A stretch of DNA of 64,000 bases from Nocardia vulneris (GTDB taxonomy: Bacteria; Actinomycetota; Actinomycetes; Mycobacteriales; Mycobacteriaceae): positions 142,328 through 206,327 of the forward strand of contig NZ_BDCI01000010.1 in NCBI RefSeq assembly GCF_001613425.1. The letters are read 5' to 3'. The notes below the pieces were generated by a model. It did no database searches. It was not told the origin of the DNA and saw only the letters and a program-made list of their open reading frames with translations. Below, piece after piece: positions 8,778-17,237 of this stretch. The position numbers and the translations under genes were made by a program. Within the stretch, counting starts at the first letter, position 1. Each line of letters starts with the position of its first letter.

Positions 8778-9191
8778 TCAGCGGGCCGGGGCGGGCACCA
8801 GTTCGGCGATCAGGTTCTCCACCAGGATCCGGATCCGGTCGCGGATGGTGCGCACGACATCGATGGTCTGCTCGGACGGATCCGGCAGGACCCAGTCGCG
8901 GTAGCTGATGCCCGGGAAAAAGGGGCAGGCGTCGCCGCAGCCCATGGTCACCACGACATCGGAGAGGCCGACGGCGTCCATGGTGAGCAGCTTGGGGGTG
9001 CGGCCCGCGATGTCGATACCGACCTCGGCCATGGCGGCGACCGCGACCGGATTGAGCGCGGCGGCCGGCGCGCTGCCCGCGGTTCTGACCTCGATGCGGT
9101 CACCGGCCAGCGCGCTGAGGAACCCGGCGGCCATCTGCGATCTGCCTGCGTTGTGCACGCAGATGAACAGCACGCTGGGCTTGTGCGGCAT
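8778..9191 (-). CDS. arsC: Arsenate reductase, low-molecular-weight phosphatase type (ArsC)
   Basis: A 137-residue member of the LMW-phosphatase arsenate reductases. CVHNAGRSQ at residues 11-19 is the P-loop C-x5-R-S with the nucleophilic Cys. MGCGDACPFFPG holds the second and third redox cysteines, and DWVLPDP the catalytic Asp. It reduces arsenate to arsenite, recycling through mycoredoxin/mycothiol or thioredoxin. No arsR, acr3/arsB or arsT is adjacent, so this is an isolated arsC that would need an exporter elsewhere. The start ATG at 9191 precedes the first strand by eight residues. Confidence 0.92.
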   Translation of the reverse strand: MPHKPSVLFICVHNAGRSQMAAGFLSALAGDRIEVRTAGSAPAAALNPVAVAAMAEVGIDIAGRTPKLLTMDAVGLSDVVVTMGCGDACPFFPGISYRDWVLPDPSEQTIDVVRTIRDRIRILVENLIAELVPAPAR

Positions 9192-9559
9192 AGAGGCGCC
9201 TTTCGGGGTGAGCTGAGCAAGGGGTATGCGGTGCCGCCGGACCGATCGTCCGGCATGGTGTCGCCGAAACGCTGTCGAAGCGTACGGGATACGTATACCA
9301 GCGTGGCGAAGATCGTTACCGCGCACCGGGTCCTCGCTTGCCGCGGCGGGCACGCGCCGCCGGTCGGGCCATCGAAGTTGTTGCTACACAGCAATAATCG
9401 GAGCATCGCGGCGGCGGGCGCAACGCGGCCGGTGCAGCTCCGGACCGGTCGGTATTTCCACGGCGCGGGCCGCGCTGTCGTCGCCGACAGCGCGGCCCTG
9501 CGGTGGAGTTCATGAAAACCGTTGACCTACAACGGATGAATCGGACTGGTCGAGCTGCC
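9192..9559. other. Noncoding region upstream of arsC and downstream of the DUF2236 gene
   Basis: No credible gene on either strand. It contains short palindromes near the arsC start (CCGGACCGATCGTCCGG around 9236-9252) and TTGCTACACAGCAA near 9380, plus the terminator described separately. It presumably holds the arsC promoter. Confidence 0.5.
9467..9498 (-). terminator. Stem-loop downstream of the DUF2236 gene
   Basis: Arms GGGCCGCGCTGTCG (9467-9480) and CGACAGCGCGGCCC (9485-9498) are perfectly complementary, with a 4-base loop. It lies 62 bases after the DUF2236 stop. There is no T run on either side, so it is the stem-only type common in high-GC actinobacteria. Confidence 0.55.
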
Positions 9560-10465
9560 TCAGATCGGCCGGAAATCGATCATCTTGCGCAGCCGCAGCC
9601 GGTCTCGCTCCAGCCGCCGCGCTTCGAAGGCGATCGGGAAGTAGCGCACCCGCTCCGGCAGCAGCGGGACCGTGCGCGCGAGCACCCAGCCGAGCGCGCG
9701 CAGCTTCCGCTCGTCGGCCGCGGTCCAGGTGAGCCCGAGCTTGTCGCGGGCGACCTCGGGCGTGGTGCCGACGGTCACGAAGTACTGCATCCGCCCGATC
9801 GGGGCGGCCGCGCGCCGCCAGAGCGGCGCGAGCACCCGCGGCAGCTGCTTCGGCGGCGCGACCGAGCGGATCACCCGCAGGTAGTCGCGGGCGGTGTCGG
9901 TGGCCACCAGGTGGTTGGCCACCTGGTCGGCGAAGAACTGCTCGAACTCTCGATAGTTCGCCGGAATCTGCTTGGGCGGCACCGAGAAATTGCGCATGAG
10001 CTGCACCATCTCCTGGTAGACCGCTTCCTTTTCCGCGTCCGTGAGCGGATGGCGGGCGAAGTACCTGGCGTTCTCGGCGAACGCGAAGGTCCCGGTGTGC
10101 AACACCCAGGCCCACGGTCCCGCAGACAGCGCCTGGTGCCGGACGCCGTGTGCGTCGGTGGTGTTGAGCGCGGCGTGCATGGTGCGCAGTCGATCGGCCT
10201 CGGCGAGCGCCTCTTCGCCGCCGTAGATCCACATCATCACCGATGCGATGCTGCGGACCGCCCGGCCCATCGGGTCGGTGCGGAAGGTGGAGTGCTCGTC
10301 GACGACGGCCGAGATGCTCGGCTCCATGGTCTGCAACAGGAACGCCGAGCCCGCGGTCAGCGAGAAGGTGATCAGGCCGGTCTCGTCCCACAGTCGGCTG
10401 CCCGGTGCGAACGGGCGGCGGGGTGGCAGCGTCGCCGGGTGGGTGGCTTCGAGGGCGGCGGTCAT
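9560..10465 (-). CDS. Oxygenase MpaB family protein (DUF2236)
   Basis: A 301-residue DUF2236 protein, the family of MpaB and the latex-clearing protein Lcp, which bind heme b and cleave hydrophobic substrates. Conserved features include the early Pro-Gly/Leu-rich region, DPMGRAVRS, the HxxLNTTD-like helix around 100, WVLHTGTFAF at about 119-128 and RYFARHPLT. It has no signal peptide. The gene is divergent from a sirtuin gene, with an inverted repeat between them. The substrate (polyketide, isoprenoid or other lipid) cannot be inferred. Confidence 0.85.
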   Translation of the reverse strand: MTAALEATHPATLPPRRPFAPGSRLWDETGLITFSLTAGSAFLLQTMEPSISAVVDEHSTFRTDPMGRAVRSIASVMMWIYGGEEALAEADRLRTMHAALNTTDAHGVRHQALSAGPWAWVLHTGTFAFAENARYFARHPLTDAEKEAVYQEMVQLMRNFSVPPKQIPANYREFEQFFADQVANHLVATDTARDYLRVIRSVAPPKQLPRVLAPLWRRAAAPIGRMQYFVTVGTTPEVARDKLGLTWTAADERKLRALGWVLARTVPLLPERVRYFPIAFEARRLERDRLRLRKMIDFRPI

Positions 10466-10495
10466 CGTGATCTCCCTTGATCAGCAGCATTCAGG

Positions 10496-10528
10496 CGATG
10501 AGATAATCAGAGTAACATTCTCTCATCG
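10496..10528. promoter_or_regulatory. Inverted repeat between the DUF2236 and sirtuin genes
   Basis: CGATGAGA (10496-10503) and TCTCATCG (10521-10528) are perfect 8-bp arms with a 17-base AT-rich centre. The position in a 97-base divergent promoter region fits an operator of a dimeric regulator, type unknown. Confidence 0.45.
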
Positions 10529-10562
10529 TCTTTGGGGTGCCTGCGACCTACGCTTGGTTGCT

Positions 10563-11315
10563 ATGACGAGCGAGTGGCGCAGTCGCGACGGCCGGATCGG
10601 CGTGCTCACCGGGGCGGGCATCTCTACCGACTCGGGTATTCCCGACTTCCGGGGCCCGCGTGGCGTGTGGACGAAAGACCCGATCGCCGAACTGCTTTCG
10701 ACCTACGACAGCTACCTGGCCGACCCCGACCTGCGCCGGCGCTCCTGGCTCGCGCGCCGGGACAACCCGGCCTGGCAGGCCCAGCCCAACGCTGCACATC
10801 GGGCGCTCGCCGAATTGGCGCGGGCGGGACGGGCGGTCACCCTCATCACCCAGAACATCGACCGGCTGCACCAGCGCGGCGGTTTCCCGCCGGAGCGGGT
10901 GATCGAGATCCACGGCAACATGTTCGAGGTGGTCTGCGTCGAATGCGATTACCAGGCCACGATGGCCGACACCCTGGCGCGGGTGGCGGCGGGCGAGGCC
11001 GATCCGCCCTGCCCGAACTGCGGCGGCGTGCTGAAAGCCGCCATCATCATGTTCGGCCAGCAGTTGGACCGGCGCGCCGTGACCAAGGCCGCGCTCACCG
11101 CGGAAACCAGCGATATCTTCCTCGCGATCGGCAGTTCGTTGCAGGTCGAGCCCGCGGCGTCGATGTGCGCCGTCGCCGTGCAGAACGGGGCCGATCTCGT
11201 CATCGTCAATGCCGAACCGACCCCGTACGACTCGATGGCGACCGAACTCGTCCGCGAACCCATCGGCACCGCCGTGCCGCGGTTGGTCGCCGAAATCCTC
11301 TCGGCCGGAACGTGA
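10563..11315 (+). CDS. Sir2-family NAD-dependent protein deacylase
   Basis: A 250-residue sirtuin. GAGISTDSGIPDFRG (18-31) binds NAD, TQNIDRLH (96-103) and catalytic His118 in IEIHGN form the active site, and four Cys (125, 128, 150, 153) bind structural zinc. It removes acyl groups from lysine using NAD. The usual FGE motif after the zinc module reads FGQ (FGQQL), a mild departure from most bacterial sirtuins. It lacks the Ala-x14-Tyr/Arg pair that would mark a desuccinylase with certainty, so acyl specificity is open. It ends 4 bases before the convergent oxidase gene. Confidence 0.92.
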   Translation: MTSEWRSRDGRIGVLTGAGISTDSGIPDFRGPRGVWTKDPIAELLSTYDSYLADPDLRRRSWLARRDNPAWQAQPNAAHRALAELARAGRAVTLITQNIDRLHQRGGFPPERVIEIHGNMFEVVCVECDYQATMADTLARVAAGEADPPCPNCGGVLKAAIIMFGQQLDRRAVTKAALTAETSDIFLAIGSSLQVEPAASMCAVAVQNGADLVIVNAEPTPYDSMATELVREPIGTAVPRLVAEILSAGT

Positions 11316-11319
11316 TCGG

Positions 11320-12615
11320 TCAGAGTGGGCCGAGCACGCGCTCGACGTAGCCGTTGCTGAAACGACCCTTCGGATCCAAGCGGCGGCGCACCTCGGCGAA
11401 GCGATCCCAGTCGGGGTAGCGCTCGCGCAACGTATCCGCGGTCTGGAAGTGCCGTTTGCCCCAGTGTGGCCTGCCGTCGTATTTGTCGAAAACCGCTTCG
11501 CAGGCACGGAAATACGGCTCGTAGTCCATGCCGCGGTACTGATGCACCGCGATGTAGCAGGTCTCGCGGCCGCCCGCGGGGGAGAGGAACGCGTCGTCGG
11601 GGGCGACCCAGCGCACCTCGATCGGCATCGGCGTCTCGAAATTGGTGGCCAGCGCTTTGATTTCGCGGATCGCCGCGGCGGAATGCGCGCGCGGGATCGC
11701 GTACTCCATCTCGGTGAACCGGACCAGTCGCGGCGAGGCGAACACCCGATAGGACCGATCGACCTGACGGCGATAGCTGCCCGCGTACGCCGCGCCCCGG
11801 TGGATCCACGGCACCATGCGCGGTTGCCAGCGGCCCAGTTTGCACAGCGCGTCGAAGGTGTAGTTGGACATCAGGATATCGGCGAACCAGTCGACGGTCT
11901 TGCCGCGCGGCTGCTCGGCCAGTTCGACCGGGTTGTTGCGCTTGGTCAGCGCCAGCGGGCTGTGCGCGAACATGTAGAACTCGAAATGCTGGTTGCCGTC
12001 GACGTGCGTATCCAGTTCTGCGAGTACGTCTTCCAGCGGGATCGGGCGCTCGACACCCTCGAGCACGAACGACGGCACCATTTGCAACGTCACCGCGGTG
12101 ACGATGCCGAGTGCGCCCACGCTGACCCTGGCCGCGCGCCAGCCGTCCGGGTCGGTCTCGGCGTTCAGTTCCACCGTGCTGCCGTCGGCGAGCAAAAGTT
12201 CGATGGAATGCAGTGCGGCCGAGAGGTTTTGCAGCGTCACGCCGGTGCCGTGGGTGCCGGTCGCGGTCGCGCCCGCGACGGTCTGCACGTCGATATCGCC
12301 CAGGTTCGGAAACGCCAGGCCGTGCGCGTGCAGCGCGTTGCTCACCGCTTTGAGCGTGCTGCCCGCCTCCACCCGGACGCGTCCGGTGGCGGTGTCGACG
12401 TCGAGGATGCGATCGAGCTTCGACAGGTCGAGCAGGACGCCGTCGGTGAGGACGGCGTCGGTGAACGAGTGCCCGGCTCCGGCGACGCGGACGGTCTGTC
12501 CGGCATCGGCTGCGCGACCGAGGATCTCGGCGATGTCGTCAGTGCTGCGCGGCGTCGCCACGATTGCCGGTGCGCACTGCTGATCGCCAGCCCAGTTCAC
12601 CCATGAGTTGGTCAT
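11320..12615 (-). CDS. FAD-linked sugar-lactone oxidase (D-arabinono-1,4-lactone oxidase family)
   Basis: A 431-residue flavoprotein with an N-terminal PCMH-type FAD-binding domain (about 12-180; VAGAGHSFTD and TGTHGTG near residues 46-125) and a C-terminal ALO domain (about 185-425) ending in PHWGKRH and KGRFSNGYV. The HWGK motif is characteristic of aldonolactone oxidases and of AldO. It oxidises sugar lactones or alditols with oxygen or a quinone-like acceptor. It has no signal peptide or membrane anchor, unlike eukaryotic forms. It is upstream of nothing obvious and faces the sirtuin gene tail to tail. Confidence 0.9.
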   Translation of the reverse strand: MTNSWVNWAGDQQCAPAIVATPRSTDDIAEILGRAADAGQTVRVAGAGHSFTDAVLTDGVLLDLSKLDRILDVDTATGRVRVEAGSTLKAVSNALHAHGLAFPNLGDIDVQTVAGATATGTHGTGVTLQNLSAALHSIELLLADGSTVELNAETDPDGWRAARVSVGALGIVTAVTLQMVPSFVLEGVERPIPLEDVLAELDTHVDGNQHFEFYMFAHSPLALTKRNNPVELAEQPRGKTVDWFADILMSNYTFDALCKLGRWQPRMVPWIHRGAAYAGSYRRQVDRSYRVFASPRLVRFTEMEYAIPRAHSAAAIREIKALATNFETPMPIEVRWVAPDDAFLSPAGGRETCYIAVHQYRGMDYEPYFRACEAVFDKYDGRPHWGKRHFQTADTLRERYPDWDRFAEVRRRLDPKGRFSNGYVERVLGPL

Positions 12616-12668
12616 GTGACCAACTGTAGGGGATGGCCTCCTGATGTGGGCTTTCTATAACGTAGTTG

Positions 12669-13349
12669 TTACCTTCTGCGGCCCGTGCACGCGCCCTTCG
12701 CCTGCTCTACCTCGACGTCGGTGAGCGGCGGTACGAGCAGTTGCTGTCGCGGGGTGCTGTCGGCGCGTACGCCGTTCAGGGCGATCGCCATGTAGCGCTG
12801 CCAGACATCGGGATTGACCGACCGGGAGAACTCGGCGATGCCGTCGACCATGTGGATCAGCGCGAAGAAATCGGACGGCTCGACGCCGGGGGCGAGCACG
12901 CCGGCCTCGCGGGCCCGATCCACGATGGCGGTCACGGTCGGCTTGATCCGGTCGCGCACCACCACGAAGCGGTCGATGTTGTCCTCTTCCAGTTCGAGCA
13001 TGACCGAACTGAAGCCGCGGTTCACCGCCATGTGCCGGCAGGCGTACTCGAAGAACTCGACCAGGCCGAACCAGGGATCCGTGTGCCGATAGGCGGCGTC
13101 GGCGGCCTCGGCGAACTCTCGCAGGTTCTGCTCGAAGACCTCGGTGATGAGGTCCTTCTTGTTGGCGAACCGGCGGTAGACCGTGCCGACGCCGACGCCG
13201 GCGCGCTCGGCGACGTCGTCGAGGGTGATCTCGAGTCCGTGGTCGGCGAACAGCTCGCGCGCGGCGGCGATGATCCGCTGCTGATTACGCGCGGCATCGG
13301 CACGCAGGCGGCGGGGCGGAGAAAGTGCCGTGGCGTGATTCACACCCAC
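12669..13349 (-). CDS. TetR/AcrR-family regulator
   Basis: A 226-residue regulator. The N-terminal DNA-binding domain (about 15-65) reads NQQRIIAAARELFADHG...TLDDVAERAGVGVGTVYRRFANKKDL, a canonical TetR helix-turn-helix. The rest is a helical ligand domain. The start is GTG at 13349 or GTG at 13343. It is divergent from a DHA2 efflux pump with a palindrome between them, so it is likely the local repressor of that pump. Confidence 0.92.
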   Translation of the reverse strand: MGVNHATALSPPRRLRADAARNQQRIIAAARELFADHGLEITLDDVAERAGVGVGTVYRRFANKKDLITEVFEQNLREFAEAADAAYRHTDPWFGLVEFFEYACRHMAVNRGFSSVMLELEEDNIDRFVVVRDRIKPTVTAIVDRAREAGVLAPGVEPSDFFALIHMVDGIAEFSRSVNPDVWQRYMAIALNGVRADSTPRQQLLVPPLTDVEVEQAKGACTGRRR

Positions 13350-13373
13350 ATCCTAACAAGTATCGGGATTAAG

Positions 13374-13390
13374 CGGAGGCGTTCTCTCCG
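13374..13390. promoter_or_regulatory. Candidate TetR operator
   Basis: CGGAG (13374-13378) and CTCCG (13386-13390) flank a 7-base centre, in the 111-base gap between the divergent tetR gene and the DHA2 pump. Size and position fit a TetR site; binding is inferred. Confidence 0.45.
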
Positions 13391-13460
13391 TTATGGTGGT
13401 AGCTTTTCACGGTAACCGGAGATGCCAACTCCGCATCAATACTCGAGACAAAGGGGACAC

Positions 13461-14960
13461 ATGACTACCACGTTCGACCGTGGGGCACCCGCCCCCGCGA
13501 AAGCAGACCAGGGCCGTCGCGGCTCGCACGCCCTGCGCTGGTGGGTGCTCGCCACTCTCGGCGTGGCACAGCTCATGGTGGTGCTCGATGCCACCGTCGT
13601 GAACATCGCACTGCCCGCCGCGCAGCGCGACCTCGGCTTCACCGACGGGGACCGGCAGTGGGTCGTCACCGGTTACGCGCTCGCGTTCGGCAGCCTGTTG
13701 CTGCTCGGTGGTCGCCTCAGTGACCTGTTCGGCCGCCGCAACACCTTCATCATCGGCCTGATCGGCTTCGCCGGCGCCTCCGCCGTCGGCGGCGCGGCCA
13801 CCAGCTTCGAGATGCTGGTCGCGGCTCGCGTCGGGCAGGGCGTCTTCGGCGCACTGCTGGCGCCCGCGGCGCTCTCGCTGCTCACCGTGACCTTCACCGA
13901 ACCGTCCGAGCGCGCCAAGGCCTTCGGCATCTTCGGTGCGGTCGCCGGCGCCGGTGGCGCGATCGGCCTGCTGCTCGGCGGCATGCTCACCGAATGGGCC
14001 AACTGGCGCTGGGTGATGTTCGTCAACCTCGCGTTCGCTGCCGTCGCCCTGGTCGGCGCGGTGCTGCTGCTGGCCAAGCACGTCACCAACGAGCGGCCCA
14101 AGCTCGACATCCCCGGCACCGTCGTGGTGACCGCGGCGCTGTTCGGCATCGTGTACGGCTTCTCCCACGCCGAGTCGACCAGCTGGACGAACCCGGTCAC
14201 GCTGGCCTTCCTCATCGGCGGTGCGGTGCTGCTCGCGGCGTTCGTGGTGATCGAGAGCCGGGTCGCGCATCCGTTGCTGCCGCTGCGGATCGTGCTGGAC
14301 CGCACCCGTGGCGGTTCGTTCCTGACCGTGTTCGTCATGGGCATCGGCATGTTCGCGATCTTCCTGTTCCTCACCTACTACATGCAGTTGAGCATGGGTT
14401 ACTCGCCGATCAAGACCGGTCTGGCGTTCCTGCCGATGGTCGCGGCGATGGTCGTCTCGTCCACCACCGTGCCCTCGCTGGTGCTGCCCAAGCTCGGCCC
14501 GAAGATCGTGATGGCGGGCGGATTCCTGATCGCGGCCGGCGGCATGGCCTGGCTGACCCAGATCGGCCTGGACACCGGCTACTCCTCGCACATCCTGCCC
14601 GCGCTGATCCTGCTCGGTCTCGGCCTCGGTGGCGCGATGTCGACCGCGTTCCAGGGCGCAACCGCCGGTGTGCACCACGAGGACGCCGGCGTGGCCTCGG
14701 CCATGATCAACACCAGCCAGCAGGTCGGTGGCTCGATCGGCACCGCGCTACTGAGCACGATCGCCGCCTCGGCCGCCACGGACTACCTGTCCTCGCGCAC
14801 GCCGGACCCGCTGACCGTCGCGCAGTCCGCGATCGAGAGCTACACCACCAGCTTCTGGTGGGCGACCGCGATCTTCGTGGCCGGCGCGGTGATCACCGCC
14901 GTGCTGATGCCGAACACGGTGCCCGCTCCGTCGGAAGGCGAGCCGGTCATCGTGCACTGA
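13461..14960 (+). CDS. MFS drug exporter, DHA2/EmrB-QacA family (14 TM)
   Basis: A 499-residue membrane protein with 14 predicted helices. Its front matches DHA2 exporters: MVVLDATVVNIALPAAQRDLGF (helix 1 motif), DRQWVVTGYALAFG, and motif A GGRLSDLFGRRN in loop 2-3. The motif C-like glycine-rich helix 5 reads GAVAGAGGAIGLLLGG. The ATG at 13461 follows the ribosome site AAAGGGGAC. It exports drugs or cationic dyes by proton antiport. The divergent tetR and palindrome indicate local repression. Confidence 0.92.
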   Translation: MTTTFDRGAPAPAKADQGRRGSHALRWWVLATLGVAQLMVVLDATVVNIALPAAQRDLGFTDGDRQWVVTGYALAFGSLLLLGGRLSDLFGRRNTFIIGLIGFAGASAVGGAATSFEMLVAARVGQGVFGALLAPAALSLLTVTFTEPSERAKAFGIFGAVAGAGGAIGLLLGGMLTEWANWRWVMFVNLAFAAVALVGAVLLLAKHVTNERPKLDIPGTVVVTAALFGIVYGFSHAESTSWTNPVTLAFLIGGAVLLAAFVVIESRVAHPLLPLRIVLDRTRGGSFLTVFVMGIGMFAIFLFLTYYMQLSMGYSPIKTGLAFLPMVAAMVVSSTTVPSLVLPKLGPKIVMAGGFLIAAGGMAWLTQIGLDTGYSSHILPALILLGLGLGGAMSTAFQGATAGVHHEDAGVASAMINTSQQVGGSIGTALLSTIAASAATDYLSSRTPDPLTVAQSAIESYTTSFWWATAIFVAGAVITAVLMPNTVPAPSEGEPVIVH

Positions 14961-14986
14961 GTTGTTGGCCGCGTGGCCGCGGCGGG

Positions 14987-15077
14987 TTCGCGGCCCCTGG
15001 TGTCTCGCGGCCGAGCGGTCGAGACTTGCGCCTGCGGCGCGTGCGCTTCGACCGCTCGGCCGCGAGACGGCCGCGAA
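14987..15077. repeat. Large nested palindrome
   Basis: A 21-bp perfect inverted repeat, left arm 15002-15022 beginning GTCTCGCGGCCG, right arm 15048-15068. It is flanked by a second pair, TTCGCGGCC (14987-14995) and GGCCGCGAA (15069-15077). The loop itself is GC-rich (CGCCTGCGGCGCG). The length and nesting exceed a normal terminator and suggest a dispersed palindromic element (REP-like), lying directly after the DHA2 pump gene. Confidence 0.6.
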
Positions 15078-15143
15078 CGGGTCGCTCGTAAGGCTCGCTC
15101 CGTGGTGCGGCTTCAGATGGATCGTTTCGATAGGGCTTTGCAG

Positions 15144-15180
15144 CACAGCGCCCGCGTTCTAGGTGAACGCGGGCGCTGTG
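15144..15180. terminator. Bidirectional terminator between the DHA2 pump and the lipase gene
   Basis: Perfect 16-bp arms, CACAGCGCCCGCGTTC (15144-15159) and its complement (15165-15180), with a 5-base loop. It sits 15 bases past the lipase stop on the minus strand, between convergent genes. Confidence 0.7.
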
Positions 15181-15195
15181 TCGTCTGCAGGTGGT

Positions 15196-16476
15196 TCAGC
15201 AGTTACTGGGGGCGGGGAGGCCGGCGAAGCGGTCGCCGAGGTAGGTGAACGCTTGGGGGGCGCCTGCGGCGATCGCGGTGCCGTGGTCGGCGCCCGGCAC
15301 CATGTTGAGCAGCACGGGAACGCCTGCGGCGCAGTAGCGTCCGAGCACGTCGCGCACGAGTTGCGGCGAGACCTGATCGTTCGCGCCGTGCCACTCGTAG
15401 ATCGGCGTACGCGGGACGCCCGGGTAGATCTCGATGCTGTTCTCGTGCAGGATGCGCGCCACCGTCGGGTCGGCGTACATATCGCCGAAGAAGACGTCGC
15501 CGAAGCTCTTGTTGGCGCCCGCGTTGATGATCTCCTGGGTGCACGCGTTGGCGAGCTGGCTGCGCAACGCCAGGCCGGCCGGGTTCAGCACCTGGTCCAT
15601 CGGCAGTTCGCCCGGGTATTCGCGCTCGAGGCCGATGGCGGCCGCGAACCCGAGCCCGAACAGCGGGCTCGGCTGCATGCCGACGTCGAGTGCCAGCTTG
15701 CCGATGTTCATCGGGACACCACCCTGGGCGGCGCCGACGATGTTCAACTCCGGCGCGTACTCGGGGGCCAGCGCCGCGGCGAAACCGGTCGCCATGCCGC
15801 CGCCCGAGTAGCCGGCCATGCCCACCGGGCTGAGCCGCAGATCCGCCGGGCCGAAACGCTGTACGGCGCGGATGCCGTCGAGAGTCAGCCTGCCGCCGAG
15901 CTTCGCGGCGCCGTAGGAGCTCATCGGTCCGAGATGATCCGGCACGGCCACCGCCCAGCCCCGGGCGAGCAGCAGGTTCAGCGCGGGCGCCTCCTGCATG
16001 GTGCCGTTGAAGATGCTGTGCGAGGGCGCGCACTGCAGGCCCAGCGAGTTGACGAACGGCTGGTAGGACACCAGCGGCCGGTTCATGCCACCGCCCGGGG
16101 GCAGCAGCAGGGTGGTCATCGCGGCGATCGGATCGCCTGCCGAATTGCTCGACCGGTACAGCAGCTGCCACGCGGACGCGCCGGGGAATCCGTTCGCGGC
16201 CACCGGCCTGCTGCGGATCACGTCACCGGGCTGGAAGTTTCCGACATCCGGTGGTGCCCAATAGAACCCGTCGCCGTCGGCGACCGGGTAGATCGGCGCG
16301 GCCACCGCCGGTGCCACGTGACCGAGTCCGGCCGCCGCCACCGCGAGTGCCGCGAGGGAGAGTCGCCGCAGTGACCGGCGGACGCCTAGCCGTCTGCCGG
16401 ATATTTGCTGATGACCCGCTCGGCGTGCTGCCTTCGCCGTCGGGTGCGCATTCGGTTGTGCCCGCTGTGCCGCCAT
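15196..16476 (-). CDS. Secreted lipase, LIP (secretory lipase) family
   Basis: A 426-residue exported lipase. A long basic N-region and a hydrophobic core end at about Ala59 (APAVAAP), a Sec-type signal. The mature part is a PF03583-type secretory lipase: nucleophile Ser224 in GYSGGG, an Asp/Glu region at YEWHGANDQVSP, and catalytic His in GADHGTA. It also carries the WQLLYRSS and PDHLGP patterns of this Candida/Nocardia lipase group. It likely hydrolyses extracellular triacylglycerols. ATG at 16476 is chosen because it gives a normal signal peptide; longer starts overlap the upstream noncoding region. Confidence 0.92.
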   Translation of the reverse strand: MAAQRAQPNAHPTAKAARRAGHQQISGRRLGVRRSLRRLSLAALAVAAAGLGHVAPAVAAPIYPVADGDGFYWAPPDVGNFQPGDVIRSRPVAANGFPGASAWQLLYRSSNSAGDPIAAMTTLLLPPGGGMNRPLVSYQPFVNSLGLQCAPSHSIFNGTMQEAPALNLLLARGWAVAVPDHLGPMSSYGAAKLGGRLTLDGIRAVQRFGPADLRLSPVGMAGYSGGGMATGFAAALAPEYAPELNIVGAAQGGVPMNIGKLALDVGMQPSPLFGLGFAAAIGLEREYPGELPMDQVLNPAGLALRSQLANACTQEIINAGANKSFGDVFFGDMYADPTVARILHENSIEIYPGVPRTPIYEWHGANDQVSPQLVRDVLGRYCAAGVPVLLNMVPGADHGTAIAAGAPQAFTYLGDRFAGLPAPSNC

Positions 16477-16895
16477 CGTTGCTCCGACCTGAGAGGTGAA
16501 GTGGGGGGAGACAACTTCGGCCAAACCTTCAGGCCATTCGTACGCGGAACTGGCCGGGATGTCAATGAACAACACTGTTCGCAGTCTTCGCGCGGGTGGG
16601 GTGCGGCTGAACGGACCGTCCGGTCCAACCGATAACATTGCCTGGATACGGTAAATGTCATGGGATGCATTGCCATCGGGATCCTGATGGTTCCGCACCC
16701 CGCGGGATGGGTAGCCCACAGACTGCTGCGTCCCGTTCTCCGGATCGGAGTGCTCGGCGGCTGCACTACTTCACCTACTGCCTCACGGTTCGTAGACTGC
16801 TCGGATCGGGTGGCTCGGGGGGATCGGTAGTGGCGTCGCCGGGGGACATCTGGCACGACTCGGCGGTCGACGGCGCGACGAAAGGGGGCCTGGGC
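16477..16895. other. Noncoding region between the divergent lipase and DUF190 genes
   Basis: No gene supported on either strand. It should contain the lipase promoter (minus) and the DUF190/fluC/pgm promoter (plus). I looked for the fluoride (crcB) riboswitch before DUF190 and did not recognise its conserved core. Confidence 0.5.
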
Positions 16896-17237
16896 ATGAA
16901 TGAAGCGGGACAGTGGCAGCCGGCGGCGCGGTTGACGGTGTTACTGGACGAAGACGACAAATGGCGACACACGCCCCTGTATGCCGAGATAGTCAGCCGG
17001 GCCCGGGACACCGGTCTCGCCGGCGCGAGCGTCTGGCGCGGCATCGAAGGCTACGGCGCGTCCTCGCGCATCCACACCACGCGCATTCTGGACATGGCCG
17101 ATCACTTGCCGCTGGTGCTGATGCTCGTCGACGAACCGGAGCGGTTGCGCGCGTTCGTCGAGCAGAACGCGGAACTGTTCACCACCATCAACGTCGCGCT
17201 CTCGCCACTGGAGCTGTGGCAGGGAGCCGCCCGATGA
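16896..17237 (+). CDS. DUF190 domain protein (fluoride-channel partner)
   Basis: A 113-residue DUF190 protein, a PII-like small fold (KLTVLLDEDDKWRHTPLYAEIVSRARDTGLAGASVWRGIEGYG, then LVLMLVDEPERLRAF). Genes of this family commonly sit beside crcB/fluC, and the same is seen here: the ATG of the next gene overlaps this stop as ATGA, implying translational coupling. Its biochemical role is not established; a PII-like sensor for the channel is a common suggestion. Confidence 0.88.
   Translation: MNEAGQWQPAARLTVLLDEDDKWRHTPLYAEIVSRARDTGLAGASVWRGIEGYGASSRIHTTRILDMADHLPLVLMLVDEPERLRAFVEQNAELFTTINVALSPLELWQGAAR

Noticed and set aside
10949..11845. Minus-strand frame across the sirtuin and the lactone oxidase ends
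   Set aside because: Overlaps two well-supported genes and has no family features.
16640..16895. Fluoride (crcB) riboswitch before DUF190
   Set aside because: I could not find the conserved core sequence or the pseudoknot pairing.
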